64,000 bases of DNA from DAOUJI01 sp965224415 (lineage in GTDB: Bacteria; Chloroflexota; Dehalococcoidia; Lucifugimonadales; JAGWBF01). A model generated the notes under the pieces. The model saw only the letters and a program-made list of their open reading frames with translations, did not search any database and was not told where the DNA came from. Position numbers and translations under genes: made by a program. Shown in pieces: positions 46,767 to 54,937 of this stretch. The stretch lies in the NCBI GenBank assembly GCA_965224415.1, contig CBDCZB010000001.1, positions 186,001-250,000 on the forward strand. Reading direction: 5' to 3'. How positions within the stretch are numbered: position 1 is the first letter of the stretch; each line of letters opens with the position of its first letter.

Positions 46767-47927
46767 ATGGTACTGGAAACCGCAATCCTGACGCGAACCG
46801 CGGCCCAGCGCACACCGGAAACAATCGTTCCGGAGATCAAGGTGCTGGAGCTGACGGACACCTACGCCAAGTTCGCCATAGAACCTCTCGAAAGAGGGTA
46901 TGGAATAACCCTTGGAAACCCCATGCGCAGAATGCTCCTTGGCTCCGTTGAAGGAGCGGCCATTACATGGGTGAAGATAGACGGAGTGCTTCATGAGTAC
47001 TCCTCCATCCCCCACATGAAGGAAGAGGTCATGGACTTTCTTCTGAACGTGAAGGGGATTCGAATCCGTTCGGTGACGGGCCGCCCGGGCAAGATGCGTC
47101 TCGAAATCAAGGGAGAAGGTCGGGTATGCGCCGGCGACGTGGCTGCCTCCGCCGACTTCGAGATTGTGAACCCTGAGCATCACCTGGCGACCCTGGACTC
47201 CGAAGACGCCACCCTGTCGGTGGAGTTCAATGTGGACAACGGCAAGGGTTACCAGCCGGTGCCCACCCAAGGAGACGGCTCCGCTGGCTCTCTCATGGGA
47301 GCTCTGCCGGTCGACGCCATTTTCAACCCTGTCAGGAAGGTCAACTACAACGTGGAGAGGACCCGTGTCGGGTACTTCACCGACTACGAGAGGCTCGTGC
47401 TGGAAGTCTGGACAGACGGCGCCATTACTCCGGTCGAGGCGGTTAAGGCCTCCTCCGAGGTGTTGGTGAGCCACTTCTTCCTGTTCAACAACCTGGGTTC
47501 GGAAGTGAAGGCGGGGACGGAACGCACCTCGTTGATGGTGTCCCCTGAGGTCTACCAGACTCCCATTGAGAAGCTGGACCTGTCGTCCAGGACTCTAAAT
47601 TGCCTCAAGCGGGCCCACATCACCAAGGTTGGCCAGGTGCTGGAGATGTCCAACGAAGAGCTCCTGAAGATACGGAACTTCGGGGAAAAGTCCTTGGAAG
47701 AGCTCATGGAACGACTGAAGCGAGAGGGAGTCATCGGGGAAAACGAACGCTCAACAGACGGTGAAACCACTCTTGCGAGTCTGGATGACGCCGCCGCCCT
47801 GGCGATGGAAGAAGCTGGACCGTCAGAGCCTTCCACTGTGGAGTACGAATTGCCTCAAGATAATGACGCAGACCTAGGCAACGACGACCAGGACGACGAG
47901 TCGGAATACGACGAGGGCGAGGAGTAG
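46767..47927 (+). CDS. rpoA: DNA-directed RNA polymerase subunit alpha with acidic tail
   Basis: A 386-residue alpha subunit. The N-terminal assembly domain shows YGITLGNPMRRMLLGSVEGA, and GALPVDAIFNPVRKVNYNVE is the conserved assembly motif. The C-terminal domain (IEKLDLSSRTLNCLKRAHIT, KIRNFGEKSLEELMERLKRE) contacts UP elements and activators. A normal subunit ends near residue 325. Here about 60 more residues follow, acidic toward the end (DDQDDESEYDEGEE). Confidence 0.96.
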   Translation: MVLETAILTRTAAQRTPETIVPEIKVLELTDTYAKFAIEPLERGYGITLGNPMRRMLLGSVEGAAITWVKIDGVLHEYSSIPHMKEEVMDFLLNVKGIRIRSVTGRPGKMRLEIKGEGRVCAGDVAASADFEIVNPEHHLATLDSEDATLSVEFNVDNGKGYQPVPTQGDGSAGSLMGALPVDAIFNPVRKVNYNVERTRVGYFTDYERLVLEVWTDGAITPVEAVKASSEVLVSHFFLFNNLGSEVKAGTERTSLMVSPEVYQTPIEKLDLSSRTLNCLKRAHITKVGQVLEMSNEELLKIRNFGEKSLEELMERLKREGVIGENERSTDGETTLASLDDAAALAMEEAGPSEPSTVEYELPQDNDADLGNDDQDDESEYDEGEE

Positions 47928-47934
47928 TATTCTC

Positions 47935-48288
47935 ATGGTGGCCCATCGCATTAAAGGAAAGAAGCTGGGCAGACCCAAGGACCAGCGGATAGCGTTGCTG
48001 CGCAATCTAGCGTCCGATATTGTCCGGCATGAAAAGGTGGTTACCACCCACGCCAAAGCTGTGGAGGCCCGTAGAGAGGTCGAACGGCTTATCACTCACG
48101 GTAAGAAGGGAGGTCTCCACCACAGGAGGCTGGCCCTGTCACGCGTCCCAAACGAGGAGGTGATTTCCAAGGTCTTCGACGAGTTGGCGCCGCGATACGC
48201 CAGCCGTGTAGGGGGATACACTAGAATAGTGAAGCTGGGATCTCGCAAGGGCGACGCAGCGCCCATGTCCCTCATCGAGTTGGTCTAA
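47935..48288 (+). CDS. rplQ: 50S ribosomal protein L17
   Basis: A 117-residue L17: HRIKGKKLGRPKDQRIALLR, LASDIVRHEKVVTTHAKAVE and YTRIVKLGSRKGDAAPMSLI. It closes the alpha operon proper, 7 bp after rpoA. Confidence 0.96.
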   Translation: MVAHRIKGKKLGRPKDQRIALLRNLASDIVRHEKVVTTHAKAVEARREVERLITHGKKGGLHHRRLALSRVPNEEVISKVFDELAPRYASRVGGYTRIVKLGSRKGDAAPMSLIELV

Positions 48289-48304
48289 GCGCCGGGGCCA
48301 CAAG

Positions 48305-49138
48305 ATGGCCGTGGCAGACGACGCTCAGGACCGTGAGCAAGCAGAAGAGCGGCGAATTGCACTGGTCCTGGAATATGAAGGTACCGCGTACAATGGGTTC
48401 CAGTTTCAGGCCAATGCTCCATCAGTCCAAGGCACAGTGGAGGATGCCCTAAAGAGTTTTACCGGAGAAGTCATTCGCATCCGTGGGGCGTCCCGCACCG
48501 ACTCAGGGGCCCACGCCGTCGGTCAGGTGGCGGACTTCCTGACCCAAGCTCTTTATCCAATAGATATATTCTGCCGAGCGCTCAACTCCTTCCTGCCGCG
48601 TGACATCAGGATTCGGGGAGCTGTGGAGATGCCCCGGGACTTCAGTGCCAGGTTCTCGGCGGTCAGCCGGATCTACCGGTACACCGTCTGGAACCATGTC
48701 CACCCGACGGCGCTGTCGAGGAACTTCTCCTACTGGGTCAGGGACAGGCTGGACCTGACGGCAATGCGAGAAGCCTCCGAATCGTTGCTGGGCGCTCACG
48801 ACTTCTCCACCATCGCTTCGTCACTGCCGCCGGGCCGCAACCCGGTGCGCACGGTCAGGCGATGGGATGTGCGGAGGGAGGACGAAAGAGTAATCATGGA
48901 GGCGGAAGGCGACAGCTTTCTGCCTCACCAGATCAGGAGGACTAACGCTCTGCTGGTCAGAGTGGGCCTGGGCAAGTTGCCCGTAGACGCAATTCGAAAT
49001 ATAATTGACCGGTCCGTTCAAAAATTGGATAGTTGCCCCTCTCTTCCGGCCAAGGGGCTGTGCTTGATAAAGGTGAACTATCCTGGATTTTCGTCGGATA
49101 CGCTTAAGGCTGGGTTGGACGAGAATGAAACGAGATAA
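48305..49138 (+). CDS. truA: tRNA pseudouridine(38-40) synthase
   Basis: A 277-residue TruA. RIALVLEYEGTAYNGFQFQA opens the domain, GASRTDSGAHAVGQVADF holds the catalytic Asp66, and SRIYRYTVWNHVHPTALSRN and EGDSFLPHQIRRTNALLVRV are typical. About 17 acidic/charged residues precede the domain. The 3' end overlaps rplM by 14 bp. Confidence 0.95.
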   Translation: MAVADDAQDREQAEERRIALVLEYEGTAYNGFQFQANAPSVQGTVEDALKSFTGEVIRIRGASRTDSGAHAVGQVADFLTQALYPIDIFCRALNSFLPRDIRIRGAVEMPRDFSARFSAVSRIYRYTVWNHVHPTALSRNFSYWVRDRLDLTAMREASESLLGAHDFSTIASSLPPGRNPVRTVRRWDVRREDERVIMEAEGDSFLPHQIRRTNALLVRVGLGKLPVDAIRNIIDRSVQKLDSCPSLPAKGLCLIKVNYPGFSSDTLKAGLDENETR

Positions 49139-49571
49139 GACATATCACGCGAAGCAGTCGGAAGTCACTCCCCAATGGCGCCTGGTAGACGCCTCCGGGC
49201 AGACTCTGGGCAGGCTCGCCACTCGGATATCCAGGACTCTTCAAGGCAAGGACAAGCCAATCTATACGCCCAATGTGCTTACGGGCGACTTCGTGGTCGT
49301 GGTGAATGCCGAAAAAGTGCGGGTCACCGGGCGGAAGTTGAACCAGAAGCTTTACTACCGCCACAGCGGGTACGTGGGCAACCTGAAGACCTTCGTAATG
49401 AAAGACGTCATGGAGAAGAACCCGGAGAGGGTCCTAGAAATGGCGGTCAAGGGAATGCTGCCCCGTACCAAAAGGGGCAGGGACATGTTCAAGCGGCTCA
49501 AGGTCTACCGTGGGGGCAGCCATCCCCACCAGGCGCAGCTGGGGGCCCCGGCCGCGTCGGGAGCCGAATAA
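49125..49571 (+). CDS. rplM: 50S ribosomal protein L13
   Basis: A 148-residue L13: WRLVDASGQTLGRLATRISR, VVVVNAEKVRVTGRKLNQKL, YYRHSGYVGNLKTF and the signature GMLPRTKRGRDMFKRLKVYR. Its ATG lies inside the truA 3' end, so the two are coupled. Confidence 0.96.
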   Translation: MKRDKTYHAKQSEVTPQWRLVDASGQTLGRLATRISRTLQGKDKPIYTPNVLTGDFVVVVNAEKVRVTGRKLNQKLYYRHSGYVGNLKTFVMKDVMEKNPERVLEMAVKGMLPRTKRGRDMFKRLKVYRGGSHPHQAQLGAPAASGAE

Positions 49572-49595
49572 GAGTAGGTCATTAAGGAGATAAAC

Positions 49596-50024
49596 TTGGT
49601 CCAGGAGTCTACCCAGCAGTACTACTACGGAACGGGAAAACGGAAGTTGGCCATAGCCAAGGTGCGCTTGTACCTGGCGGCTGGTTCCTCGGACATAGGC
49701 GCCCCCGGCCATGTCAGGGTCAACGGGCGTCCGTTGGAGGAAGTTTTCTCCTGGTTCCCCTGGCAGGAGGCTGTCAAAGAGCCTCTGAAGGTCACTGACT
49801 CGCTGGACCGTTTCACCATAGTTGCCTCTGTCCAAGGCGGAGGCATATCCGCTTGGAGCCACGCAGTGCGCCACGGCATCTCACGGGCCCTCGTCATCTA
49901 TGACGAGTCGTTTAGGACCGTTCTCCGACAGCACGGGTTCCTAACCAGGGACTCGCGCATCAAGGAGAGCAAGAAGTACGGTCTCAAGAGGGCCAGGCGC
50001 GCGCCTCAATACACCAAGCGTTAG
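49596..50024 (+). CDS. rpsI: 30S ribosomal protein S9
   Basis: A 142-residue S9 with YYGTGKRKLAIAKVRLYLAA, QGGGISAWSHAVRHGISRAL and the C-terminal RIKESKKYGLKRARRAPQYT then KR, whose final Arg contacts P-site tRNA. Start is TTG at 49596, with AAGGAGA six bp upstream. It is the last gene of the superoperon; a hairpin repeat follows 20 bp later. Confidence 0.96.
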   Translation: MVQESTQQYYYGTGKRKLAIAKVRLYLAAGSSDIGAPGHVRVNGRPLEEVFSWFPWQEAVKEPLKVTDSLDRFTIVASVQGGGISAWSHAVRHGISRALVIYDESFRTVLRQHGFLTRDSRIKESKKYGLKRARRAPQYTKR

Positions 50025-50043
50025 GGCGCCGTGGGTCTGATTT

Positions 50044-50078
50044 CCCTCACCCCGACCCTCTCCCGGAGGGCGAGGGGG
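50044..50078. repeat. Dispersed hairpin repeat, copy 1 (terminator-like)
   Basis: CCCTCACCCCGACCCTCTCC followed by CGGAGGGCGAGGGGG. CTCTCCC pairs with GGGCGAG with one mismatch around GGA. The same unit occurs at 56502-56534. It lies between the convergent rpsI and transporter genes and probably ends transcription there. Confidence 0.65.
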
Positions 50079-50134
50079 CCACGTAAGTTTTGGACCTGAG
50101 AGAAGGACGTTCGCTTCAGCTTTGCTGTCGCTGC

Positions 50135-51034
50135 CTACTGCAACGAAATAATCACTACCGCTGCCGTTATTGAGGCGATCCCCAAAGCCTGTGGCCCGAG
50201 TGTTCCCCGGGTGATCCAGTGGCCAAAGGCCGCCGGACGCCAGGAGGCCAGCCCCAGAGAGTAGAAGAACACCAACACGGGTTGGATGGCGCCCACGGCA
50301 GCCACCAAAGCCACGTCTCCCAAATTGATTGCCGCGAACCGGGTGAGCAGAGCCAACGTAATCAGGACCTCGACCCCGAACATCATCGCCATGAAAGGCC
50401 GGTCGTGGAGGAGCGCCGGAGCGCCCGCTCTGGCCTCCGCTGATGAAAAGGCCAGTGCGAACATGATGGGGGCGAACCCGACCCGATATGAGCCGAAGAA
50501 CTGCCAGAAGTCGCCGCCGTCCAGGGCCACCTTGGCCACGACGAATGAGAACGCCAGAAGCGCCGCGGCTCCCAGGCTCAGCAGAATCACCCTGACGTCT
50601 CCCGTGGGCCTGCCGCCCCGGGTCTTCTCCCACGACACCAGCGCCGCCCCTGCGACTGAAAGGAATATGGCCCCGGTGGCCAGGGACGACAGCGTCTCGC
50701 CGAGAAATCCCGCCGCCAGAGGCGCCACAATCAGGGGATAGAGGTGCCATACCGGCACGACCCGCGCCACCTGCCCGGTCCGGAGGGCGCTGAGAAAGAG
50801 TATCAAGCTGCAGGCTGCCAGGACTCCGGTGCCCAAGGCCAAACCGACAGTCCGGGTCTCCACTCCGTCCAGGCCCGTCACGATTCCAAACGTGATGAGC
50901 CCGAGGGCCAGCTCGAATATTCCTATCCAGTAGGAGTATTGGGGGACGCTGCGGCAGCGGTCAACGATTGCCTTGTCCAGGATGTTGGCGGCGCCGGTAA
51001 AGGTCGGGAAGAGTATCGCGAAGAGTATCCACAT
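50135..51034 (-). CDS. EamA/DMT-superfamily transporter
   Basis: A 299-residue protein with about ten hydrophobic helices arranged as two five-helix repeats, each ending in an EamA-like segment (RVVPVWHLYPLIVAPLAAGF in the first half, VAAVGAIQPVLVFFYSLGLA in the second). It resembles drug/metabolite exporters. The ATG at 51032-51034 starts the first helix (MWILFAILFPTFTGAANIL); a TTG twelve codons upstream is also open, and neither has a good ribosome-binding site. Substrate unknown. Confidence 0.8.
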   Translation of the reverse strand: MWILFAILFPTFTGAANILDKAIVDRCRSVPQYSYWIGIFELALGLITFGIVTGLDGVETRTVGLALGTGVLAACSLILFLSALRTGQVARVVPVWHLYPLIVAPLAAGFLGETLSSLATGAIFLSVAGAALVSWEKTRGGRPTGDVRVILLSLGAAALLAFSFVVAKVALDGGDFWQFFGSYRVGFAPIMFALAFSSAEARAGAPALLHDRPFMAMMFGVEVLITLALLTRFAAINLGDVALVAAVGAIQPVLVFFYSLGLASWRPAAFGHWITRGTLGPQALGIASITAAVVIISLQ

Positions 51035-51119
51035 GAGCGCTGACGGCGAGTATAACACTGGGCGCCACAAGTGGAGCCAACGTACGGTGGCTGGGAGCGG
51101 CCCGTTTGAGTCTGGCTGG

Positions 51120-51128
51120 TGTTAGAAT
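51120..51128 (+). promoter_or_regulatory. Extended -10 promoter for the gamma-carbonic-anhydrase-like gene
   Basis: TGTTAGAAT (51120-51128) fits TGn-TAnAAT with no matching -35. Transcription would start about 25 nt before the ATG at 51160. Confidence 0.4.
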
Positions 51129-51159
51129 ATGCCGACCAACCGCTTAGCCAGGAGGCATC

Positions 51160-51684
51160 ATGATTCGCAGCCTGAACGGCAAGACTCCTAAAATCCACCC
51201 TTCAGTCTTCATAAGCGACGCCGCCTACATCGTAGGAGATGTGTCGATTGGCGAGGGGTCCAGTGTATGGCCGGGAGCGGTTATACGGGGCGACTTCGGG
51301 CGTATCACAATAGGCCGCAACTCGGTCATCCAGGACACTTGCGTCGTCCACGCCGACGACTACCTCGACATCGGCGACAACGTGCTGGTGACCCACGGCG
51401 CAGTGCTCCACTGCCACAAGGTGGGGAACAACGTCCTTATCGGAATCAACGCGGCCCTGCTGGAGGACGCGGAAGTGGGCAACTTCGTGCTAATCGGGGC
51501 AGGAGCGATAGTGCGGGACAAAGCCGTCATCCCCGACAACTCCCTCGTGGTGGGCGTGCCGGGCCAGGTGCGTCCCCTGTCCGACGGCAACCGTCTCCGG
51601 CTGGAAAACGTCACCGAAAACTACATCCATAACGCCCAAGTCCACAAGGCCGCCGGACACGGCATTGACTTGCCGGTCGGCTGA
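51160..51684 (+). CDS. Gamma-carbonic anhydrase family protein (left-handed beta-helix)
   Basis: A 174-residue hexapeptide-repeat protein. VIRGDFGRITIGRNSVIQDT supplies Arg43 and Asp45. His64 (CVVHAD), His79 and His84 (VTHGAVLHCH) match the spacing of the three zinc ligands of Cam-type gamma-carbonic anhydrases. Repeats VGDVSIGEGSSV and VGNNVLIGINAALLEDAEVG build the helix. YrdA/PaaY-like members often act as carbonic anhydrase or thioesterase. GGAGG precedes the ATG. It is flanked by hairpin terminators and stands alone. Confidence 0.88.
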   Translation: MIRSLNGKTPKIHPSVFISDAAYIVGDVSIGEGSSVWPGAVIRGDFGRITIGRNSVIQDTCVVHADDYLDIGDNVLVTHGAVLHCHKVGNNVLIGINAALLEDAEVGNFVLIGAGAIVRDKAVIPDNSLVVGVPGQVRPLSDGNRLRLENVTENYIHNAQVHKAAGHGIDLPVG

Positions 51685-51732
51685 TGCCTGTATATATGCC
51701 CGGCCACTCTGGGATAGGCCGGGTCCATGCCC

Positions 51733-51753
51733 CCTCGCCCTCGGCGGGTGAGG
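51733..51753 (+). terminator. Hairpin downstream of the gamma-carbonic-anhydrase-like gene
   Basis: CCTCGCCC (51733-51740) pairs with GGGTGAGG (51746-51753), with one G-T wobble, around TCGGC. No strong U-tract follows. Confidence 0.45.
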
Positions 51754-51808
51754 ACCGCCTCGTGGATTCCGGCCTCCTCTGAAGTGACGGGCGGCATGAG
51801 CGTAGCCT

Positions 51809-51836
51809 GTAGGGGCGACCGGCCGGTCGCCCCTAC
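51809..51836. repeat. Perfect 28-bp palindrome
   Basis: The left arm GTAGGGGCGACCGG is followed directly by its exact complement CCGGTCGCCCCTAC with no spacer. Palindromes of this composition are scattered in intergenic DNA of many bacteria. This copy lies in the 264-bp gap between the gamma-carbonic-anhydrase-like gene and the DUF4389 gene, which otherwise holds only terminator-like hairpins. Confidence 0.75.
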
Positions 51837-51891
51837 CCATCAGTCGACAGTTAACCGAAATCTCCTTGAAAGCGCAGTTTTCGAAATGGAA

Positions 51892-51922
51892 GAGGGGCTC
51901 TCTCGCAGAAGAGGAGCCCCTC
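51892..51922 (-). terminator. Hairpin terminator downstream of the DUF4389 gene
   Basis: GAGGGGCTC (51892-51900) and GAGCCCCTC (51914-51922) form a 9-bp stem; the minus strand continues TTCCATTTCG. It lies 28 bp after the DUF4389 stop. Confidence 0.6.
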
Positions 51923-51949
51923 GTTGACGTGTCGCTTGAAGTCAGAGGA

Positions 51950-52561
51950 CTAGGGGCGGGTGCTGAAGGGAGGGTACTCGTCCCGCATTAGACCCATATA
52001 TGCGCTCACACGAGTGCTCCACCTGGTGTACCCCACGGCCAGATTGAAGATGCCCCTTGGGTATCGGCCCGTGAAAAGTATTGCAAACCAGACTACGATT
52101 CCAAGCAACCACAACAAGAGGGCGTAGAGGAGCAGGATCAGTCCGTGGGGAATCCCTGCATAGATCCATCCTAAGAAGAACTTAAGCAGGGCGTGGCCCT
52201 TGGAAAGCCGCTCGGGGTATTCCACATGCAGCCGCACGGGGTTATCGGGAACTTCGTCGGGAGAGAATGGCGGATATTTGTCCGTCATAAACCCGATATA
52301 TGCGTTGAGCCTGGCTTCCCACCTGTAGTAGCCGACGACAATGTCGAATAGGCTCCGCGGATAGGTTCCTTTGATCAATATAACGACAAAGGCCACGAGA
52401 CCCACAAGGGAAACGATTATGCCGTAGACGTACAGGATGATTCCGTGGGGGATGCCTGCCTACAGCCACCCAAGAAAGGTCTTGAGGAGCAAGTGGAGCC
52501 GGGACAACGACTCCGGATACTCAATGTCGACTACGACGGGCGCCGGCTGCTCTTGTGCCAT
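51950..52561 (-). pseudogene. DUF4389 membrane protein, tandem duplication, interrupted by an in-frame amber codon
   Basis: Reading from the ATG at 52559-52561 gives 203 codons made of two similar units of about 90 residues. Each unit has EYPExLS, FLGW, AGIPHG, a hydrophobic pair of helices, then a YPRxxF segment and YPPFS, the DUF4389 pattern. Codon 34 is TAG (52460-52462): the first unit reads FLGWL-stop-AGIPHG where the second reads FLGWIYAGIPHG. A single base change from a Tyr codon explains it. The frame is otherwise intact, so this is a recent nonsense mutation, a sequencing error or readthrough. The part after the stop could be translated separately from about 52405. Confidence 0.75.
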
Positions 52562-52723
52562 CGCGGCAGAAGTTGGGATTGGCCACCAGTCCCGTCAACG
52601 CTTGCCCATCGAAATATCCCAGCAGAATCTAGTCATATCTGTTCAGGCTTTCCATCCTATTCCAACCTCAGTCGTTGCTTCTCCAGATCGTCAATCCTGC
52701 CATTTTACTGAGCAGGGTCATGT

Positions 52724-53002
52724 CTAAAGGTTGGAAATGGGAGGATTTCCGAACTCGTCTACTTGAATAATCTCTCGCTTTTCCCCACCCAAGAGGGCTA
52801 AGGCCACCCATACGATGACCCATACGCCAGCCGTAACCAGGGTTAGAATCAGGTGTAGGACATGGTTGACGGCGTGGCCCCTGACTAACACGGCTTGGAA
52901 GTCACTTTGAGATTCCACACGGCGACCTTGGGCCAACTGACTGACGATGGTTCGAGCCAATGTTTCCTTCCGCTCGTCGGTGGATTTCCTACTTGTAGTC
53001 AT
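52724..53002 (-). CDS. Small single-helix membrane protein
   Basis: A 92-residue protein. A charged N-terminus (SQLAQGRRVESQSDFQAVLV) is followed by HAVNHVLHLILTLVTAGVWV and IVWVALALLGGEKRE, one long hydrophobic helix or hairpin. The pattern RxESQSDFQAVLVxGxxVNH-LHLxLTLxT-W resembles small proteins common in Actinobacteria and Chloroflexota whose function is unknown. Start ATG at 53000-53002 has CAAGGGGGAA upstream. Confidence 0.7.
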   Translation of the reverse strand: MTTSRKSTDERKETLARTIVSQLAQGRRVESQSDFQAVLVRGHAVNHVLHLILTLVTAGVWVIVWVALALLGGEKREIIQVDEFGNPPISNL

Positions 53003-53271
53003 AGTTCCCCCTTGCAGGCAATATTCGGGTTAACCTGCCACAGCAAACCTATACAACCGTCAAGGGGGCTTGTTGCCTGCACCTCATCCTCGTCCCAAGA
53101 TTGTATAGGAGCCAGAAACGGCTCAAAGTTACGCCTACCGAGGAGAGTTGTCAAGCGTTGCGGTTATACTGGCTGTTTAGCATCAACGTGGAGAATGACA
53201 CCAAAACTATACTGGGGTTCCTGCAGAACAATTCTTGCTCCACAGATTGTGGGTATTATGGCTGCGCAGGT

Positions 53272-53589
53272 CTACTGACGCCGCGCGTTGGAGAGCGCTC
53301 CCCAGGTTGCAACGCAAAAGGGAACGCCGAAGGTGAGGGGGACCTTCCAGTAAAGGGCGCCCGGCCATGCGCCGGAAAAGATTGTGTCGCCCTGGTTCAA
53401 GAGGGTAAGCCCGGTTCCCACGACAATGGCTGTGTAGAAGGACCGCCTGAGCATCGCCGGATTCTTGAAGGCACACAGCCAGCAGCACAGGCTTTCGCTT
53501 TCCTTGGTCTTTATTGCGAAGGTCAGCCCGCCCTTCAATTCCCTGCGGTTGCAGTTGGGGCATTGTGGGTTGCTTGCGTTTGGGCTCAC
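53272..53589 (-). CDS. NrtS-like small membrane protein with N-terminal cysteine-rich segment
   Basis: A 105-residue protein. Residues 48-105 match the nitrate/nitrite transporter NrtS pattern: LRRSFYTAIVVGTGLTLLNQ, GDTIFSGAWPGALYWKVPLT and FGVPFCVATWGALSNAR, giving two hydrophobic helices. Before it are about 45 residues with Cys10, Cys13, Cys35, Cys36 and Cys39, which could form a small zinc ribbon not usual for NrtS. Start is GTG at 53587-53589. The IS element lies about 125 bp upstream. Confidence 0.65.
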   Translation of the reverse strand: MSPNASNPQCPNCNRRELKGGLTFAIKTKESESLCCWLCAFKNPAMLRRSFYTAIVVGTGLTLLNQGDTIFSGAWPGALYWKVPLTFGVPFCVATWGALSNARRQ

Positions 53590-53713
53590 GATGAAAGCGC
53601 CTGTGCCTGAGCTTAGTTAAAGGATCGGTCGTTTTGTGGCTGGCATTTGTAGCTGGGTGTGTCCTTTGACGTAAGAAGGACAGCTAGTATTCGGCCAATC
53701 TGGCATTGTCAGT

Positions 53714-54910
53714 TAGTACGTGAGCCCAGACAGGATGCTACCTTGGGGATAGACGAAGGGTTGTGGGATGTGAGGTGGTCATGGTGCAGGAGAAGTACGG
53801 AGTCCGGCTGGCAACACAGGAAAAGGGACGGCTCAGGAAGATGATCAGGGCTGGGAGGAGTTCCGCACAGGCGATTACCCGGGCCCGCATCCTGATCAAG
53901 ATAGATGAGGGCTGGACCGCCCCCCAGGTGGCCACCGCACTGGACGTGTCGGAGCGGACCGTGTTCCGCACCAAGCGGCGGTATGCCGAGGAAGGACTGG
54001 ACGAGGTGCTGAGGCACCATAACCAGGTCAACCGGCCCAGAAAGGTGGATGAAAGGGTGGAGGCCCACCTGATAGCCTTGGCCTGCAGCCCGGTGCCCGA
54101 CGGTCATGACCACTGGACCATGCGGGCCCTGGCGGGCAAGGTGGTGGAGTTGGGATTGGTGGAGTCTTTATCTCCCGAGACGGTCCGCCTGCGGCTAAAA
54201 AAAACACGCTCAAGCCGTGGCTCAAGAAACAATGGTGCATCCCCAAGGTAGGTGGAGAGTTCGTGGCGGCCATGGAGGACGTGCTGGATCTCTACGCCGA
54301 GCCCTACGATCCGCAGAGGCCGGTGGTCTGCTTTGACGAGACCTCCACCCAGTTGCTGGCCGACGTGAGGGAACCGCTGCCGGCAAAGCCTGGGAGGCCG
54401 AGGCGTGAGGACTACGAATACCAGCGGGGAGGGACGCGCAACCTGTTCCTCACCTGTGAGCCTCGCCGGGGCTGGCGCCACGTGGCGATAACCCGGCAAC
54501 GCACCATGCAGGACTTCGCTCAGCAGATGCGGTGGCTGGTGGATGAGGCCTACCCCGATGTCCCGGTGATTCGGCTGGTTCTCGACAATCTGAACACGCA
54601 TCGGATGGCCTCGCTTTACGAGACTTTCCCGGCGGCCGAGGCCCGGCGCATCGCCAAGCGGCTGGAGTTGCACCACACTCCCAAGCACGGAAGCTGGCTG
54701 AATATGGCGGAGATCGAGTTCAGCGTGCTGGCCCGGGCCTGCCTGCGCGGACGCAACGGAGATGAGGACAGCCTGGAAAGAGCCGTCAGCGCCTGCGTGT
54801 CAGAGCGGAACGCGATAGGAGCTACCATTAACTGGCGGTTCACTGCCCAAGACGCCAGACGCAAACTCCATCGCCTCTATCCCTGCCAATCCTGATTTGG
54901 TTCAGTACTA
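53714..54910 (+). mobile_element. IS630-family insertion sequence, apparently complete
   Basis: About 1.2 kb bounded by imperfect terminal inverted repeats. The left end reads TAGTACGTGAGCCCAGACAG, and the right end on the opposite strand reads TAGTACTGAACCAAATCAGG. They match at most positions when one gap is allowed. Each end includes a TA, the target duplicated by IS630 elements. Inside is a transposase in two overlapping frames. It lies just upstream of the DUF3179 gene, whose promoter it may have displaced or supplied. Confidence 0.85.
53781..54895 (+). CDS. IS630-family transposase, ORFA/ORFB joined by -1 frameshift
   Basis: ORFA (53781-54251) holds the N-terminal helix-turn-helix (AQAITRARILIKIDEGWTAP, ATALDVSERTVFRTKRRYAE). 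ORFB contains the DDE catalytic core: Asp in VVCFDETSTQL, Asp in RLVLDNLNTHR and Glu in NMAEIEFSVLA, after KPWLKKQWCIP. The frames meet at eight A residues (54197-54204). Slipping one base back there converts RLKK into the KNTLKPW sequence that homologues show. This gives a product of about 371 residues. A GTG at 53763 is an alternative start. The element could be active if frameshifting occurs. Confidence 0.85.
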
Positions 54911-54937
54911 GGGTAATGTAGGCTTAGGCATTGAAGG

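Noticed and set aside
53763..54895. IS630 transposase as a decayed, frameshifted pseudogene
   Set aside because: The frame change coincides with an A8 slippery run and both halves are otherwise intact, so programmed frameshifting is more likely.
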